64,000 nucleotides of DNA from Eriocheir sinensis (GCF_024679095.1 NC_066513.1:7798804-7862803); one strand, 5' to 3'; positions 32,901-44,041 are shown, counted from the first letter of the stretch. The notes: a model not told the origin generated them from the letters alone. A program made the numbers and translations.

Positions 32901-33680
32901 CAGGTAAACAGGTTCATGTATGCGTCAAAGTCTTGGATAAGAGCTAGGTGTCTGTTCCCCAACAACAGACAATGAACAACTTCTTGATCTTTGAGCCCCT
33001 TTCTGACTAGAGTTAGTTCGCCTTTTTTGTCTTCAACGTTGTCTAGACAGTAAACGCGAATACTTATGTTGTTTAATCTTTCAAGCCGACCGAGGTCTTC
33101 CCAGGATACCGGGGTTGGAATGTTACCCGTATTAATAGAGGCCAAGCAAGCATTCTCCCATTGCCTGCCCGATGGAACTACATTTCTTGACTTTAGATAG
33201 CGATAAGCTGTTAGAACTTGGAAAACACAGTCCGTGGGTCCCGAAGGGTTGAGAACTTGTGTTTTCCCTGGAACACCCTTAGGATAGGGCACATACTCCA
33301 ATACTATTGTGCAGCATTATAAGAGAGAAGGAAAATTTTACGCTAACTATTTCATCTAACGTAAATCCACTGCCCTCTTCGTCCGACATGTCATGTTCAA
33401 ACCGATTAACAAAATATTCGGATAGTTCACGTACATATGAATCCATATCGCCATAGCTAATTACCTGCATATGACTTCTCATATACATATCTCTATATTG
33501 AACTCCACCGTCTGGGTCTTCTCTGACTAAGCGCAGATGCATGTCAACGTACACTTTAAAAGAAGGAGGTCTAACCTGCTGGCAGCCTTGGAATACAGAC
33601 TCTACTGCCTCGCGAAGACGGCCAGTGTTGTTGTTGAAATATGATGCAATGTCGCCGCTGTCTGCTGGTGGGACGGGCAC
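29985..33680 (-). pseudogene. Protein-primed family B DNA polymerase of the Polinton
   Basis: Segments in order are 33680-33279 (N-terminal, PPSFKVYVDM), 33301-31895, 31815-31486, 31489-30569 and 30647-29985, with frame changes near 33300, 31850, 31490 and 30620. In the second segment there is a Cys-rich patch (MFCDICLCAC, residues 141-150), the exonuclease I motif FYDFESI (195-201), and HNANYDMSLIL as exonuclease II. Then come SYLDFNSLYP (polymerase motif A), NAIKCISNSIFGRF (motif B) and LVYCDTYSII (motif C). Motif C should read D-T-D; the second Asp is Tyr, so catalysis would be lost. The C-terminus ends in acidic repeats of Glu. The enzyme would replicate the element from a terminal protein primer. 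The 5' part may be spliced (see 33939-34316). Confidence 0.9.
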
Positions 33681-33938
33681 GTCGATCGTTGTTAAGGCCC
33701 CGTTGAAATGTTGGCTTATTTCACCTGGTGTTGGTGAGGGTGTTGTTGTCGGCCGTCCCGGGTTATAACCGCTGGGTCCTGGCTGTGGAGAACTGTTTGG
33801 ATGGGAGAATCCTCACGACGGGCTTGCTTTTTCCTGCAGGTGTCTGAAGAAAGGTAAAATAATATTAGAGAGAAATAGTGAAATTACAATTTTTTCCTTA
33901 GAACAGACGTGTGCGCAATACAAAACGTAGAAACTTAC

Positions 33939-34316
33939 CGTTTGTTCCTGTATTCGCTTGTTTTCGTTTTCGTCCACTACCGATCGTTGAAGAGGAGGGC
34001 CAATGGCTGAGCCTACCAGACCCGCCTTCTTCGGAGATAGTCCTTAAGGAATACGAAACACAAATGAAATTTTTTGAACCCCTCTATCCCGCACATATTT
34101 TACTGTGACACTTAAAATACAATATGGAAAATGTGTCTCTTGTAAAACACATTTTAACAATATTGCATTTCAGAAGATATTAGGTTTTGACCTACCTTTG
34201 GTTTTGACTGGCCTCGTCGCTGAGACCCGCCCGTGGAGAACAACTTCCAATATCGCTGGGGTCTGGTTGAGAGAAACCGACATCTGATCGATCAGAGCTA
34301 GTCGACGACGTCTCTT
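33939..34316 (-). other. Possible spliced leader exons of the polymerase gene
   Basis: Two minus-strand blocks have splice-like borders. Block 34316-34196 (121 bp) follows CTTTTTTCAG and precedes GTAGGTC. Block 34042-33939 (104 bp) follows TTCCTTAAG and precedes GTAAGTTT. Together they equal 75 codons. A further acceptor (CTTTCTTCAG) lies before 33843 and a donor-like GTAAGTAC at about 34450. A stop early in the next block means the frame does not simply connect, so either the gene is broken here or another acceptor is used. Confidence 0.35.
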
Positions 34317-34689
34317 CTGAAAAAAGATAGAAAGACTAAAGTCGATATTGCCCATGCTGCCCAGCTCTCTACCTCCCTCCCGTCATCCACATCTGCTACT
34401 GTTTTGTATGACAATCCTATAAAGTAACGCAAACATTTAAGTACTTACCATTGTTTCTAGTAGATATATCTTTCGATCCAGTCCCAAGGCCCTCTGAAGG
34501 CAGGCCGCCCTATGAGCTACGAGTGCGGACAACGGAAGTAATTATTACACCATGAACATTTGATACAGGGGTACAGGGGTCCTCATGTTTACGGGAAACA
34601 AGAACAGGAGACCTCTTGACCTGAGACCACCTTGAGAGCCTGTGAAGTGCTTGTTGGCTTGACGTCCATAAATACCCCTCGACATTGTG

Positions 34690-34698
34690 TGTTTGTAC

Positions 34699-34775
<77 letters not shown>

Positions 34776-34916
34776 CCTCAGGTCAGTTCTTAATGACCTG
34801 AGGTTTATTGTAATGACTTGAATCATTAAGGCTTCCGAAGACCAGAAGGCGTGGCCTCAGATACATGGAGATGTCATCGAAACATTTTTTTCCGTGATTT
34901 TATCTCACATGAACAG

Positions 34917-34968
<52 letters not shown>

Positions 34969-34994
34969 ACGAGTGAGTGTGTGTGAGTGTGTGT

Positions 34995-35038
<44 letters not shown>

Positions 35039-35203
35039 TTGTGGGTGTGCGCAAGTATGTGTGTTCCTCAGGTCAGTCCTTAATAACCTGAGGTTTATTG
35101 TAATGACTTGAATCATTAAGACTTCAATAGGCGTGGCCTCAGATACATGGAGATGTCATCGATCCATTTTTCCATGATTTTATCTCGTAAGACCAGATGT
35201 GTG

Positions 35204-35280
<77 letters not shown>

Positions 35281-35437
35281 GTGTGTGTGTGTGTGTATGC
35301 GCGTCAGTGGGAAGGAGGGAAAGATAAGACGCCGGAAACAGGTGCGGGGCACATTCCAGCCTGGTCATTAACCTAATGTCTTTAACCTTTTCCGTGATTG
35401 TAATCAATCTTGGGGTCACTGAGATCTCGATCTTAAC

Positions 35438-35503
<66 letters not shown>

Positions 35504-35770
35504 GTGTGCGTGTGCGTGTGTGTGCGTGTGTGTGTGTGTGTGTGTGTATGGGAAGAAAGATAAGTCACCGGGAACAGGTGCGCGTGACGTATTCCAGCCT
35601 GGTCATTAACCTAATGTCTTTAACCTTTTTCTGTGATTATTATCTTGTTGTCACCGGGAACAGGTGCGTGTGACGTATTCCAGCCTGGTCATTAACCTAA
35701 TGTCTTTAACCTTTTTCTGTGATTATAATCTTGTGGTCATTCGAGCTCACGATTTTATCTTAACTCTTCA
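34690..35770. repeat. Compound (GT)n minisatellite inside the Polinton right end
   Basis: Two units of about 300 bp (from 34790 and 35080) share CCTGAGGTTTATTGTAATGA and GATACATGGAGATGTCATCG, each with long (GT)n. They are followed by about three units of roughly 85 bp that share CCAGCCTGGTCATTAACCTA (35359, 35594, 35679). GT tracts lie at about 34700-34775, 34917-35034, 35199-35298 and 35440-35547. No gene is present. Confidence 0.85.
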
Positions 35771-35784
35771 AGTACCCACCCTCT

Positions 35785-36055
35785 CGCTCCCGTACGCTAG
35801 TCCGAGAGGGGGTGAGGGGGGGGGGGGCGGTAAAAGATATGTGTGTGTGTGTGTGTGGGGGGTCTAGATACCCCCTCTTCCGTAACCCCCCCGCAAATTA
35901 CCCCCACTCCCGTAACCCCCTGCTGACCCCCCAACCCCACTTCCAGTCCCCTGCAAATTACCCCCACTCCCGTAACCCCCCCGCTCACCCCCCCAACCCC
36001 CACTTCCAGTCCCCCCCGCTGAGGCAACCCCCACTTCCGTACATTTGTTACTACT
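35785..36055 (-). repeat. Polinton right terminal inverted repeat
   Basis: C-rich complement of the left end. It ends GTACATTTGTTACTACT at 36055 and is followed by GATGTT. It is slightly shorter than the left copy, with a private (GT)n run at 35838-35858. Confidence 0.87.
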
Positions 36056-36514
36056 GATGTTAAGCTAATTGGGCGATAGTTTGAAGCAACTGACCTGTCC
36101 CCCTTTTTAAAAATCGGCGTCACATTAGCTACTTTCCATAGGCTCGGCACATAGCCAGTATTTACCGACATCTTAAAGATGTCGGTTAGTGGGTCACTGA
36201 TTATATCACCTAACTCCTTTAATACCCTCGGAAATATCCCGTCAGGACCTGGCGACTTGTTCTTCTTAAGCTTATCTATCTCATCCTGAACTACTTGCCT
36301 GGTAATGATTATATCCCTCAATTTATCGCCATCCCCGCCCTCGTACACCTGAACTCTTTCCGGTATAGTCGTTCGATCCTCCTGTGTGAATACTGAAAGG
36401 AAGTAGTCGTTCAACAATGTGCTCATATTTTCGTAATTTTCTACTAGCTCCCCTGTGTTTGTTTTCAGCGGTCCAATTTTCTCCCGTGTTTTTGTTCTAT
36501 ACATCTGAAAGAAG
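36056..36514 (-). pseudogene. CR1-like LINE N1, 5' part (linker and RT start)
   Basis: Minus frames encode the segment before RT (LNDYFLSVFTQEDR, KSPGPDGIFPRVLKEL) and SLWKVANVTPIFKKGDR up to the Polinton insertion. 36056-36061 is the right copy of the Polinton target duplication. The 5' end is truncated at about 36514, where LINE J2 resumes (GACCAAGAGTCAG). With 20152-21507 this makes a copy of about 1.8 kb. Confidence 0.87.
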
Positions 36515-38338
36515 GACCAAGAGTCAGTTAAGAGAGCAAGAAGATCGCCAGTAGAACGCCCCTTGCGGAACCCATACTGGTGATCAGATAGAAGGTTAGA
36601 AGTGGAAAGGTGCTTTTGAATCTTCCGGTTAAGGATTGATTCAAAAGCTTTAGATAGACAGGAAAGTAAAGCTATAGGGCGGTAGTTTGAGGGATTGGAA
36701 CGGTCACTCTTCTTAGGCACAGGCTGTACAAAGGCATACTTCCAGCAGGAAGGAAAGGTAGATGTTGATAGGCAGAGACGAAAGAGTTGGACCAGGCAGG
36801 GTGTCAGCACGGAAGCACAGTCTTTAAAAACAATGCGAGGCACTCCATCAGGTCCATAAGCCTTCTGAGAGTTGAGGCCAGAGAAAGCATAGAAAACATC
36901 ATTTGGAAGAATCTTAATAACAGGCATAAAGGAGTCAGAGGGGGGATGAGTAGGAGGAATATGCCCAGAAGCGTGCAAGGTGGAGTTCTTACAGAAAGTT
37001 TGAGCGAAGAGTTCAGCCTTAAGAGACAGATGAGACGGCAGTGCTGCCGTCAGGGTTAAGGAGAGGAGGGAAAAAGGAAGAAGTGAAATTGGAGGAGATA
37101 TTTTTGGCTAGATGCCAGAAGTCACGGGAAGAATTAGAAGAAGCAAGGTGTTGACACTTTCTATTAATAAAAGAAGTTTTGGTAAGTCGGAGAATAGATT
37201 TGGCACGATTCCGGGCTGAAATGTAAAGGTCATAGTTAGTGGGAGTTCGAAGGCTCTGGAACCTTTGTGAGCTGCCTCTATCTTTAATAGCACGAGAACA
37301 AGCATGATTAAACCAAGGCTTTTTAGCATGAGGAGTAGAGAAAGAACGTGGAATGTATGCCTGCATTCCAGAGACAATCACCTCCGAGATGCACTGGGCA
37401 CACAGAGAGGGGTCTCTCTCCTGTAAGTAGTAATCATTCCATGGGAAATCGGAAAAGTACATCCTCAGGTCGTCCCACCGAACTGAAGCAAAATGACAGA
37501 AGAATCGCCTCTTCGGTGGGTCCAGAGGATATACAGGAGCGATAGGACAGGAAACAGAAATAAGGTTATGATCGGAGGAGCCCAACGGAGAGAACAGTTT
37601 GACAGAGTAAGCAGAAGGATTAGAGGTAAGGAAGAGGTCTAGAATGTTGGGCCTGTCTCCTAGACGGTCGGGAATACGTGTAGGGTGCTGAACCAACTGC
37701 TTTAGGTCGTTGAGGAGAACAAAGTTGTAGGCTTGTTCACCAGGCTGGTCAGTGAAAGAGGATGAAAGCCAAAGCTGGTGGTGAACATTGAAATCTCCCA
37801 AGATGGAGATTTCAGCGAAGGGAGAGTGAGTCAAGATGTGCTCCATTTAGAATTCAAATAGTCAAATAATTTTACATAGTTAGTAGAGTTAGGTGAGAGA
37901 TAAACAGCACAAATGTATTTAGTAATAGAATGACAGTGAAGTCTTAGCCAAATAGTGGAACATTCAGAAGAGTCAAGGTCGTGGGCACGAGAGCAAGTGA
38001 TGTCGTTGCACACGTAGGCGCAACATCCAGCTTTGGATTGAAATTTAGGATAGAGATAGTAGGAGGGAACAGAGTAGAGGTTACTGTCAGTAGCCTTAGA
38101 AACCTGTGTTTCGGTGAGGAAGAGAAGATGAGGTTTAGAGGAGGAGAGATGGTGTTCCACAGAATGAAAATTAGAACGAAGACCACGAATGTGTGCAGAA
38201 ATTGATAAGGAGGAGGTTCGAGGAGTTATCAGGACACCTCTCAAGTCGGCAGCCAGAAGGGGAGTCCTTCCTGGGGGAATTTATGGTCACCCCCAGGCGG
38301 GGACTCCGAGGCAGTGTTGTTTTTCGCCATTTTAAATT
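36515..38338 (-). pseudogene. LINE family J copy 2, 5' half (endonuclease and RT start)
   Basis: Minus frames at 38244-37831 and 37846-37019 encode an APE endonuclease: [25 protein letters not shown], the catalytic block [16 protein letters not shown], and [11 protein letters not shown] with the essential His. 36978-36515 carries GPDGVPRIVFKD, NYRPIALLSCLSKAFES and QYGFRKGRSTGDLL. Frame changes occur near 37840 and 37010. The family has no visible ORF1. It continues at 20151. Confidence 0.88.
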
Positions 38339-38640
38339 TTATGCTTATTCCTTCTCTATTTCCGGCTTGCTGTTGACATATCGGCTGGTCTTGTAATATT
38401 CTATTATTTTCTTTTCATAGTACCTCTGTTTCTCTCTTCGTATTCTTTTGTATTCATTTCTTGCTTGATTGTACTTCAATTATTTGTTTAGTCTTCTCCA
38501 TCTGTTCCATGCTACATTTTTTTTTCCTTTAGCTATTTCACATCTTCTTTAAACCAAACTATCTTTTTAATCTCTCTTCCCCATATATGGTATGTGTCAC
38601 CTTAGTCATTGTAAAACTTGAGTATAGATCCCCTACGACT
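38339..38640 (-). pseudogene. LINE linker fragment (family P type)
   Basis: On the minus strand, WNRWRRLNK and QARNEYKRIRREKQRYYEKK are the basic linker between endonuclease and RT in abundant decapod CR1-like LINEs. The same stretch recurs at 43690-43980, and a related one at 51900-52060. No catalytic motif is included. Confidence 0.6.
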
Positions 38641-38681
38641 ACGCATGGAGGTCACAAGTGAGAGATATTTGGGTACAACTG

Positions 38682-38682
<1 letters not shown>

Positions 38683-38720
<38 letters not shown>
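38683..38720. repeat. (AC)n tract at the SINE end
   Basis: An AC dinucleotide run directly abuts the SINE family 2 copy at 38721 on the side of its 3' end. Confidence 0.9.
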
Positions 38721-38896
38721 CCGGGAGGAGGGACGCAACCCCCGATTGACACCCAGCACCCGTTCATTCACTGCTGGGTGGACAGAGGCACGAAGTAGAG
38801 GTGGCTGCCCATCCGTCTCCACTCCAAGTAGGAATCGAACCTGGGAGATTTCTTTTGAGGTGAACACGCTCGTCACTGCACTACAGAGCTCCTTTG

Positions 38897-38899
<3 letters not shown>
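38721..38899 (-). mobile_element. SINE family 2, tRNA-related, between (AC)n and (GT)n
   Basis: On the minus strand, GAGCTCTGTAGTGCAGTGAC suits a tRNA A-box region and CCAGGTTCGATTCCTACTTG contains a B box. A body with GTGGAGACGGATGGGCAGCC and GTCCACCCAGCAGTGAATGA follows. A second full copy is at 44436-44608. It is not a functional tRNA because the acceptor and anticodon arms do not pair properly. Confidence 0.78.
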
Positions 38900-38957
<58 letters not shown>

Positions 38958-39047
38958 ACGCGGCAACGCTGCCGCCATCACGGTGCCGGAAAAGGGGGCC
39001 CTTTTTTGTAAACGTAATATAGAATGAAAAAAATATTTTGACACGTG

Positions 39048-39095
<48 letters not shown>
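38900..39095. repeat. Two (GT)n tracts around a short unique spacer
   Basis: GT runs lie at about 38900-38951 and 39049-39095, with a spacer of some 95 bp between. The second run joins the 3' end of LINE P at 39096. Confidence 0.9.
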
Positions 39096-39097
<2 letters not shown>

Positions 39098-39640
39098 TTA
39101 CCTAGTTGTAGCTTTACAGGGCCTGGGCTTAGGCTCGTGTGGTCCCGTCTTCGTATCTGAATTTGTTCAACTTTTCCTTAAAGTATTGTACACTCTTCGC
39201 CGATACTACATCCTCACTTAGTCTGTTCCAAACCTCTATATTTCTTTGCGGGAAGCTATATTTCTTTATGCCTCTCAAGCATCTTCCTTTACTCAATTTT
39301 TTATGGTGTCCTCTTGTGCTCCTGGTGTTTATTCCTTCTTTTATTAGTAGCTCTTCATTATCTACATCTTCCATTTTGCTTAATAATTTATAAATTTGTA
39401 TTAGGTCTCCCTTTCTCTTCTTTGTTCCAGTGTTGGTAGGTCCATCTCCTTTAATCTTTCTTAATATGTCAATCCCTCCAGCTCTGGAACCATTTTTGTT
39501 GCCATTCTTTGCCTTCTTATTCTTATGTGTTTCTTCTTGTGGGGAGACCACACCGCCTCCGCATATTCCAATGTTGGTCTAATCATAGTGATTATTAACT
39601 CTTTCATCATAACCTTATCCATGTTGTGGTGTAGTGCCCC
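39096..39640 (-). pseudogene. LINE family P, 3' end with (AC)n tail
   Basis: A minus frame (39551-39129) encodes the C-terminal part after RT: DLIQIYKLLSKMEDVDNEEL, THKKLSKGRC-like basic block, WNRLSEDVVSAKSVQYFKEK. The 3' end on its own strand reads CAACTAGGTAAATAC and passes into (AC)n, as at 50181. Confidence 0.72.
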
Positions 39641-40545
39641 GGGAATCTACGGGGCATTCGTTTACTAATTTTGACTGAATTTACAAAATCTTAATTAATT
39701 ACTGAATATGTAGAGATAAAAGACATGAATTACTTACTTCCGCGTGTAATTGAATGTGAACGGTAGCTGCCACCACCACCACCACGATATGTGGATCGAA
39801 CCGCAGCTCAATGGGGAGAAAAAATAACTAAAGACAATGAACTGCACTTTACACTCAATTACGCCGGGATGAGGAATTGAAGAAATGACTCCTTTAGGTA
39901 GCGTGAAACCTTATGAAAATAGGACGTGAGGCACCTTTTCCCGTATACCGTTCCGGCCAACCCACCGTAACCTTAAAATTCAATGAAAGGAATGGTGACA
40001 AACAAGAGTGATGATTCAATTTCAAAAAGAATTTAATGTGACAGTGGAAAGAACGATAATTCACTGATATTTAGGGGAGGGGAGATGAACAATGTGTCTT
40101 ACCTAGCAGGTGGGTGAGAGAAGACTGGCCCGCCGTCCCCGGAAGAGGCGTAAGTGTGTTTCCGTTAGAATTGGGGTGTCTCAAGGCGTGAGTTAGGAGG
40201 GAGGGAGGGAAGTGTTAAATGAACACTCTTGGGAACAATTAAGTCGGGAACAAAGCTGGGAGGTAGGGAGGGCTCACTAATTACTGTGTAATTATTTTTG
40301 GTGAGCAAAATTTAAAAAACAAAATAAAATTGAGGTTACTAAAGCCGCAGCCAAGACATAGGCAATACGGACATGTGTCTAGACATAATGTTCTGGAAGG
40401 AAGGGGAAAATGGGGGGAATGTGAGACAACAAGGGTTTATGATTTTTCATGGCATTACAATGGAATGCTAATCCTATATTTCTCACCATTTTATACGTAT
40501 CACCGAATATCCTATTTACATGACTCTCAGGCTGTAGATTATCTT
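39641..40545. other. No gene recognised
   Basis: This is mixed intronic sequence. 39640-39690 begins TGTGGTGTAGTGCCCCGGG and could be the edge of a solo LTR, and 39770-39790 is a CCA repeat. No partner repeat or coding frame was found. The break at 40546 is where the N2 LINE loses its 3' end. Confidence 0.35.
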
Positions 40546-41441
40546 CTGTTGCTTACGCTCCTTGAAATAAATCCCAGTATCCTATTTGCTCGATTTCTAG
40601 CTTGAATGCATTGTTCCCTTGAACGGAGATCATAGCTCACTAAGACCCCTAAATCCCTCTCGCACCCAGACCTGCTTATGGGAGCGTCATTTAAGCAATA
40701 GTTATGTGAGGGGAGTGTTCCTACCTACACTCAGAATACTGCACTTCCCTACATTGAACTCCATTTGCCATTTATCCGCCCAGTCATACAATCTGTTTAG
40801 TTCATCCTGGAGAATACTAGCGTCATGATCTGACTCAATTACTCTACCGATCTTGGTATCATCTGCAAACTTACTGACATCACTACTAATTCCTGTATCT
40901 AAGTCATTGATATAAATAATAAACAAAAGTGGACTTAATACCGAACCTTGTGGGACCCCACTCGTAACACATCCCCAGTCAGATCTTTTACCATTGATTC
41001 GCACTCTTTGCTTAATATTGCTAAGCCACGCCGTGACCCAGTTCAAAACGTTACCCTCTACTCCGTGAGCCTGTAATTTAAGCAATAGTCGTTGGTGAGG
41101 AACTTGTCAAACGCTTTACTAAAATCAAGATAGATTACATCATACTTTTCATCTCTGTCTACCGCCTCAAATACTTTATTGTAGAGGGACGAGAGATTGG
41201 GGAGACATGACATACCTTTCGTGAACCCATGCTGCGAGTCGTGAATTAAGCTATGTTTCTCTAGATGCTCCCGAGTGTTCCTGGCTATTATGGACTCCAG
41301 CATCTTGCCTATAACCGATGTTAAGCTAATTGGGCGATAGTTTGAGGCAGCTGATCTGTCCCCCTTTTTGAAAATCGACGTCATATTAGCTACTTTCCAT
41401 AGGCTGGGCACATAAACAGTATTTACCGACATCTTAAAGAT
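40546..41441 (-). pseudogene. CR1-like LINE N2 (partial, RT)
   Basis: Close relative of N1. 41432-41058 and 41085-40702 encode NVTSIFKKGDRSAASNYRPI-type RT start, [45 protein letters not shown] and SKFADDTKIG with catalytic FADD intact. A single-base loss near 41107 shifts the frame. Its 5' end lies directly against LINE J3 at 41441; its 3' part is missing at 40546. It supplies the uninterrupted Polinton target (41319-41324). Confidence 0.85.
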
Positions 41442-42990
41442 GAGACGGCGGTGCTGCCATCACGGTTAAGGAGAGGAGGGAAAGATGAAAGAAGTAAAAT
41501 TGGAGGAGATATTTTTGGCTAGGTGCCAGAAGTCACGGGAAGAATTAGAAAACGCAAGGTTTTGACATTTTCTATTTATGAAAGATGTTTTGGTAAGTCG
41601 AAGAATAGATTTGGCACGATTGCGGGCTGAAATATAAAGATCATGGTTAGCAGGAGTGAGAAGGCTCTGGTACCTTTTGTGAGCTGCCTCTCTATCTTTG
41701 ACAGCACGAGAACAAGCATGATTAAACCAAGGCTTTTTAGCATGAGGAGTAGAGAAAGTACGTGGAATGTATGCCTCCATTCCAGAGACAATCACCTCTG
41801 TAATGCGCTGGGCACACACAGAGGGGTCTCTATCCTGGAAGTAATAGTCATTCCACGGGAAATCGGAAAAGTACATCCACCGAGCTGAAGCAAAATGCCA
41901 GAAGCATCGTCTCTTGAGTGGGCCAAGAGGATGTACAGGACCGATTGGACAGGATACAGAAATAAGGTTGTGATCGGAGGAGCCCAACGGAGAGAACAGT
42001 TTGACAGAGTAAGCAGAATGGTTAGAGTTAAGGAAGAGGTCTAGTATGTTGGGCCGGTCTCCAAGGCGGTCGGGAATACGTGTAAGGTGCTGAACCAACT
42101 GCTCTAGGTCGTTGAGGAGAGCAAAGTTGTAGGCTTGTTCACCAGGCAGGTCAGTGAAAGAGGATGAAAGCCAAAGCTGGTGGTGAACATTGAAATCTCC
42201 CAAGATGGAAATTTCAGCGAAGGGAGAGTGGGTCAAGATGTGCTCCACTTTAGAGTTCAAGTAGTCAAATAATTTTACATAGTTAGTAGAGTTAGGTGAG
42301 AGATAAACAGCACAGATGTATTTAGTAATAGAATGACAATGAAGTCTTAGCCAGATGGTGGAAAATTCTGAAGAGTCAAGGTAGTGGGCACGAGAGCAAG
42401 TGATGTCGTTGCGCACGTAGACGCAACATCCAGCTTTGGATCGAAATTTAGGATAGAGATAGTAGGAGGGAACAGAGTAGAGATTGCTGTCAGTAGCCTC
42501 AAAGACCTGTGTTTCGGTGAAGAAGAGAAGGTAAGGTTTAGAGGAGGAGAGATGGTGTTCCACAGAATGAAAATTAGAACGAAGACCGTGAATGTTGCAG
42601 AAATTGATAAGAAAGAGGTTCGAGGAGTTATCAAGACACCTCTCAAGTCGGCAGCCGGAACGGGAGTCCTCCCTGGGGGAATTTGTGGTCCCCCCCCCCC
42701 CGGCGGGGGCTCCGAGGCAGTGTGAAGGTGCGCCATTTTTAATTCAGAATTTTTGGAAAAGGTGTGTATTTTGCGTGAATGGAGTGTAGTGTGGATAGAG
42801 AGATGATCTGTCTTTAGAGAGCATGCTGAACTACTCTCTGGTGTTGATGCGACAATAGGGAAACGGTTAGTGAGGACATGGGAAGGGTCTTTGGAGGGCT
42901 TCAGCTCTCTCCTTACCTCCCATATATATACCTCACCGGGAGTGGCTTGTGCCCGTTTCGGTAGGTGTCTTCCTACCTCCTCCAGGTGAA
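41442..42990 (-). pseudogene. LINE family J copy 3 (5' UTR and endonuclease)
   Basis: A 365-codon minus frame (42563-41466) covers most of the endonuclease and the start of the linker: [51 protein letters not shown]. 42726-42990 matches the 5' UTR of J4 (48755-48999). A poly-C run at 42691-42702 interrupts the start region. The RT half is missing beyond the N2 insertion. Confidence 0.83.
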
Positions 42991-43142
42991 TTACACACAC
43001 ACACACACACACGCAGTTACTATATCGGATAATTCGACGCCACAGAAACACATAAACAGATTTGTAGGTGAAACAAACCTGATGAGAAACATAAAAGTTA
43101 CTTCTCAATATCTGGATGAGGAAATGATGGAGAAACTGATTG
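42991..43142 (+). pseudogene. (AC)n tract and a short LINE P fragment
   Basis: After an AC run (42993-43012), one + frame carries NLMRNIKVTSQYLDEEMMEK, which is the RT C-terminal block also seen at 50060-50094 (minus). It is a scrap of under 100 bp. Confidence 0.5.
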
Positions 43143-43149
43143 TGTGTAG

Positions 43150-43267
43150 TGTGTGGTGTGTGAGGTCCTGGCAGTACCCATAGATCGACGATAAAGAGCA
43201 CTAGCTCATGTCGGGAGGGTACCTGCTGGCGATTACGAGTCCAACACGTGATCAGGCCTTGGTGAGT

Positions 43268-43326
<59 letters not shown>
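43150..43326 (+). mobile_element. SINE family 1, 3' half, with (AC)n tail
   Basis: GTGTGTGAGGTCCTGGCAGT to GATCAGGCCTTGGTGAGTTA matches the back half of 44150-44410 and runs into (AC)n at 43270-43326. The tRNA-like head is absent. Confidence 0.7.
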
Positions 43327-43331
<5 letters not shown>

Positions 43332-43690
43332 AGAGGCGGAACACAAGCCCCGACTGACACCCGGCTGGGTGGACAGGAGCACGCATTATTGAGACTTCCT
43401 ATCCATCTCCACACCACCCGAGAACTGAACCAGGGACCGTACTGTCTGCCAGCGAGCTGACTATGACTCACTTGACCTTATCAGCTCCTTGCTTACTGCA
43501 CTCCCTCAGGACACAGCCTGACACACCATCTAATGCCAATGCTTTTCTTGCGTCCAGACCTTTTCCTCTGCCTCTTCATATCCCATTAAATTCACTCTCC
43601 CTTGTACTGCCTGAAAACAACCACACAATGCTTCCACCATTGTTGCCGCATAGGGCAACTCATACTCCTCACCATCCACCTTTAGTTTGC
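43327..43690 (-). mobile_element. SINE family 2 copy and a repeated flank
   Basis: 43335-43500 is a diverged SINE family 2 copy read on the minus strand (CCCGACTGACACCCGGCTGG, CCGAGAACTGAACCAGGGAC). 43500-43690 matches 18710-18890, a repeat containing CAGCCTGACACACCATC, with no coding content that I can recognise. Confidence 0.5.
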
Positions 43691-44000
43691 TTATTCCTTC
43701 TCTATTTCCGGCTTGCTGTTGATATATCTATGAAATAACATCGGCTGGTCATATAATTTTCTATTACACTCCTTTCGTAGTTCCTCTGTTCCTCCCTTCG
43801 TATTCTTATGTATTCATTTCTTGCTTGTCTTTACTTCTCCCATAGGTCCTGTCTTCTCCACCTGTTCCATGCTACATCTTTTTCTCCCTTCGGTATTTCA
43901 CATCTTCTGTTGTACCAATCTTTATTTCTAATCTCTCTTCCTCATTATTGGTATGTGTCACCTTAGACATTCTAAATGTTGAGTAACGACCCCACACGAC
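43691..44000 (-). pseudogene. LINE linker fragment (family P type)
   Basis: This parallels 38339-38640: on the minus strand it encodes a CR1-like linker with basic residues (EYIRIRREEQRNYERS). No RT motif. Confidence 0.55.
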
Positions 44001-44041
44001 TATGCATGGTCACAAGTGAGAAATCTTTGGGTACAGCTGAA

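Larger units (their letters stand above)
21508..36055 (+). mobile_element. Complete Polinton/Maverick (adintovirus-like) element
   Basis: This 14548-bp element begins AGTAGTAACAAATGT and ends in the exact inverse, with long terminal inverted repeats and a 6-bp target duplication. Gene order from the left is ATPase, integrase, small Gly/hydrophobic-tail protein, conserved ORF, macro-like protein, minor capsid, pX/pVI-like protein, major capsid and protease on +, and DNA polymerase B on -. That content is diagnostic for Polintons, which encode capsid proteins and are considered virus-like. Only the ATPase is open from start to stop; the other genes have one or more frameshifts, and the polymerase has a changed catalytic motif. 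This is therefore an old endogenous copy. It sits inside LINE N1, within an intron of the FN3 gene. Confidence 0.95.

Noticed and set aside
34545..35673. Several ORFs made of alternating Thr-His or Cys-Val.
   Set aside because: They are translations of (GT)n/(AC)n microsatellites without stop codons.
35350..35760. Evenly spaced repeats that could suggest a CRISPR-like array.
   Set aside because: These are adjacent minisatellite units with (GT)n spacers in a eukaryotic mobile element. There are no short fixed repeats with unique spacers and no cas genes.
35797..36978. A 393-codon minus-strand ORF that joins two different RT blocks.
   Set aside because: It runs from LINE J2 into LINE N1 and on into the Polinton terminal repeat. 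The open frame is an accident of nested insertions, not a gene.
39634..39690. A solo LTR start (TGTGGTGTAGTGCCCC).
   Set aside because: No matching end or target duplication could be found within the following 1 kb.
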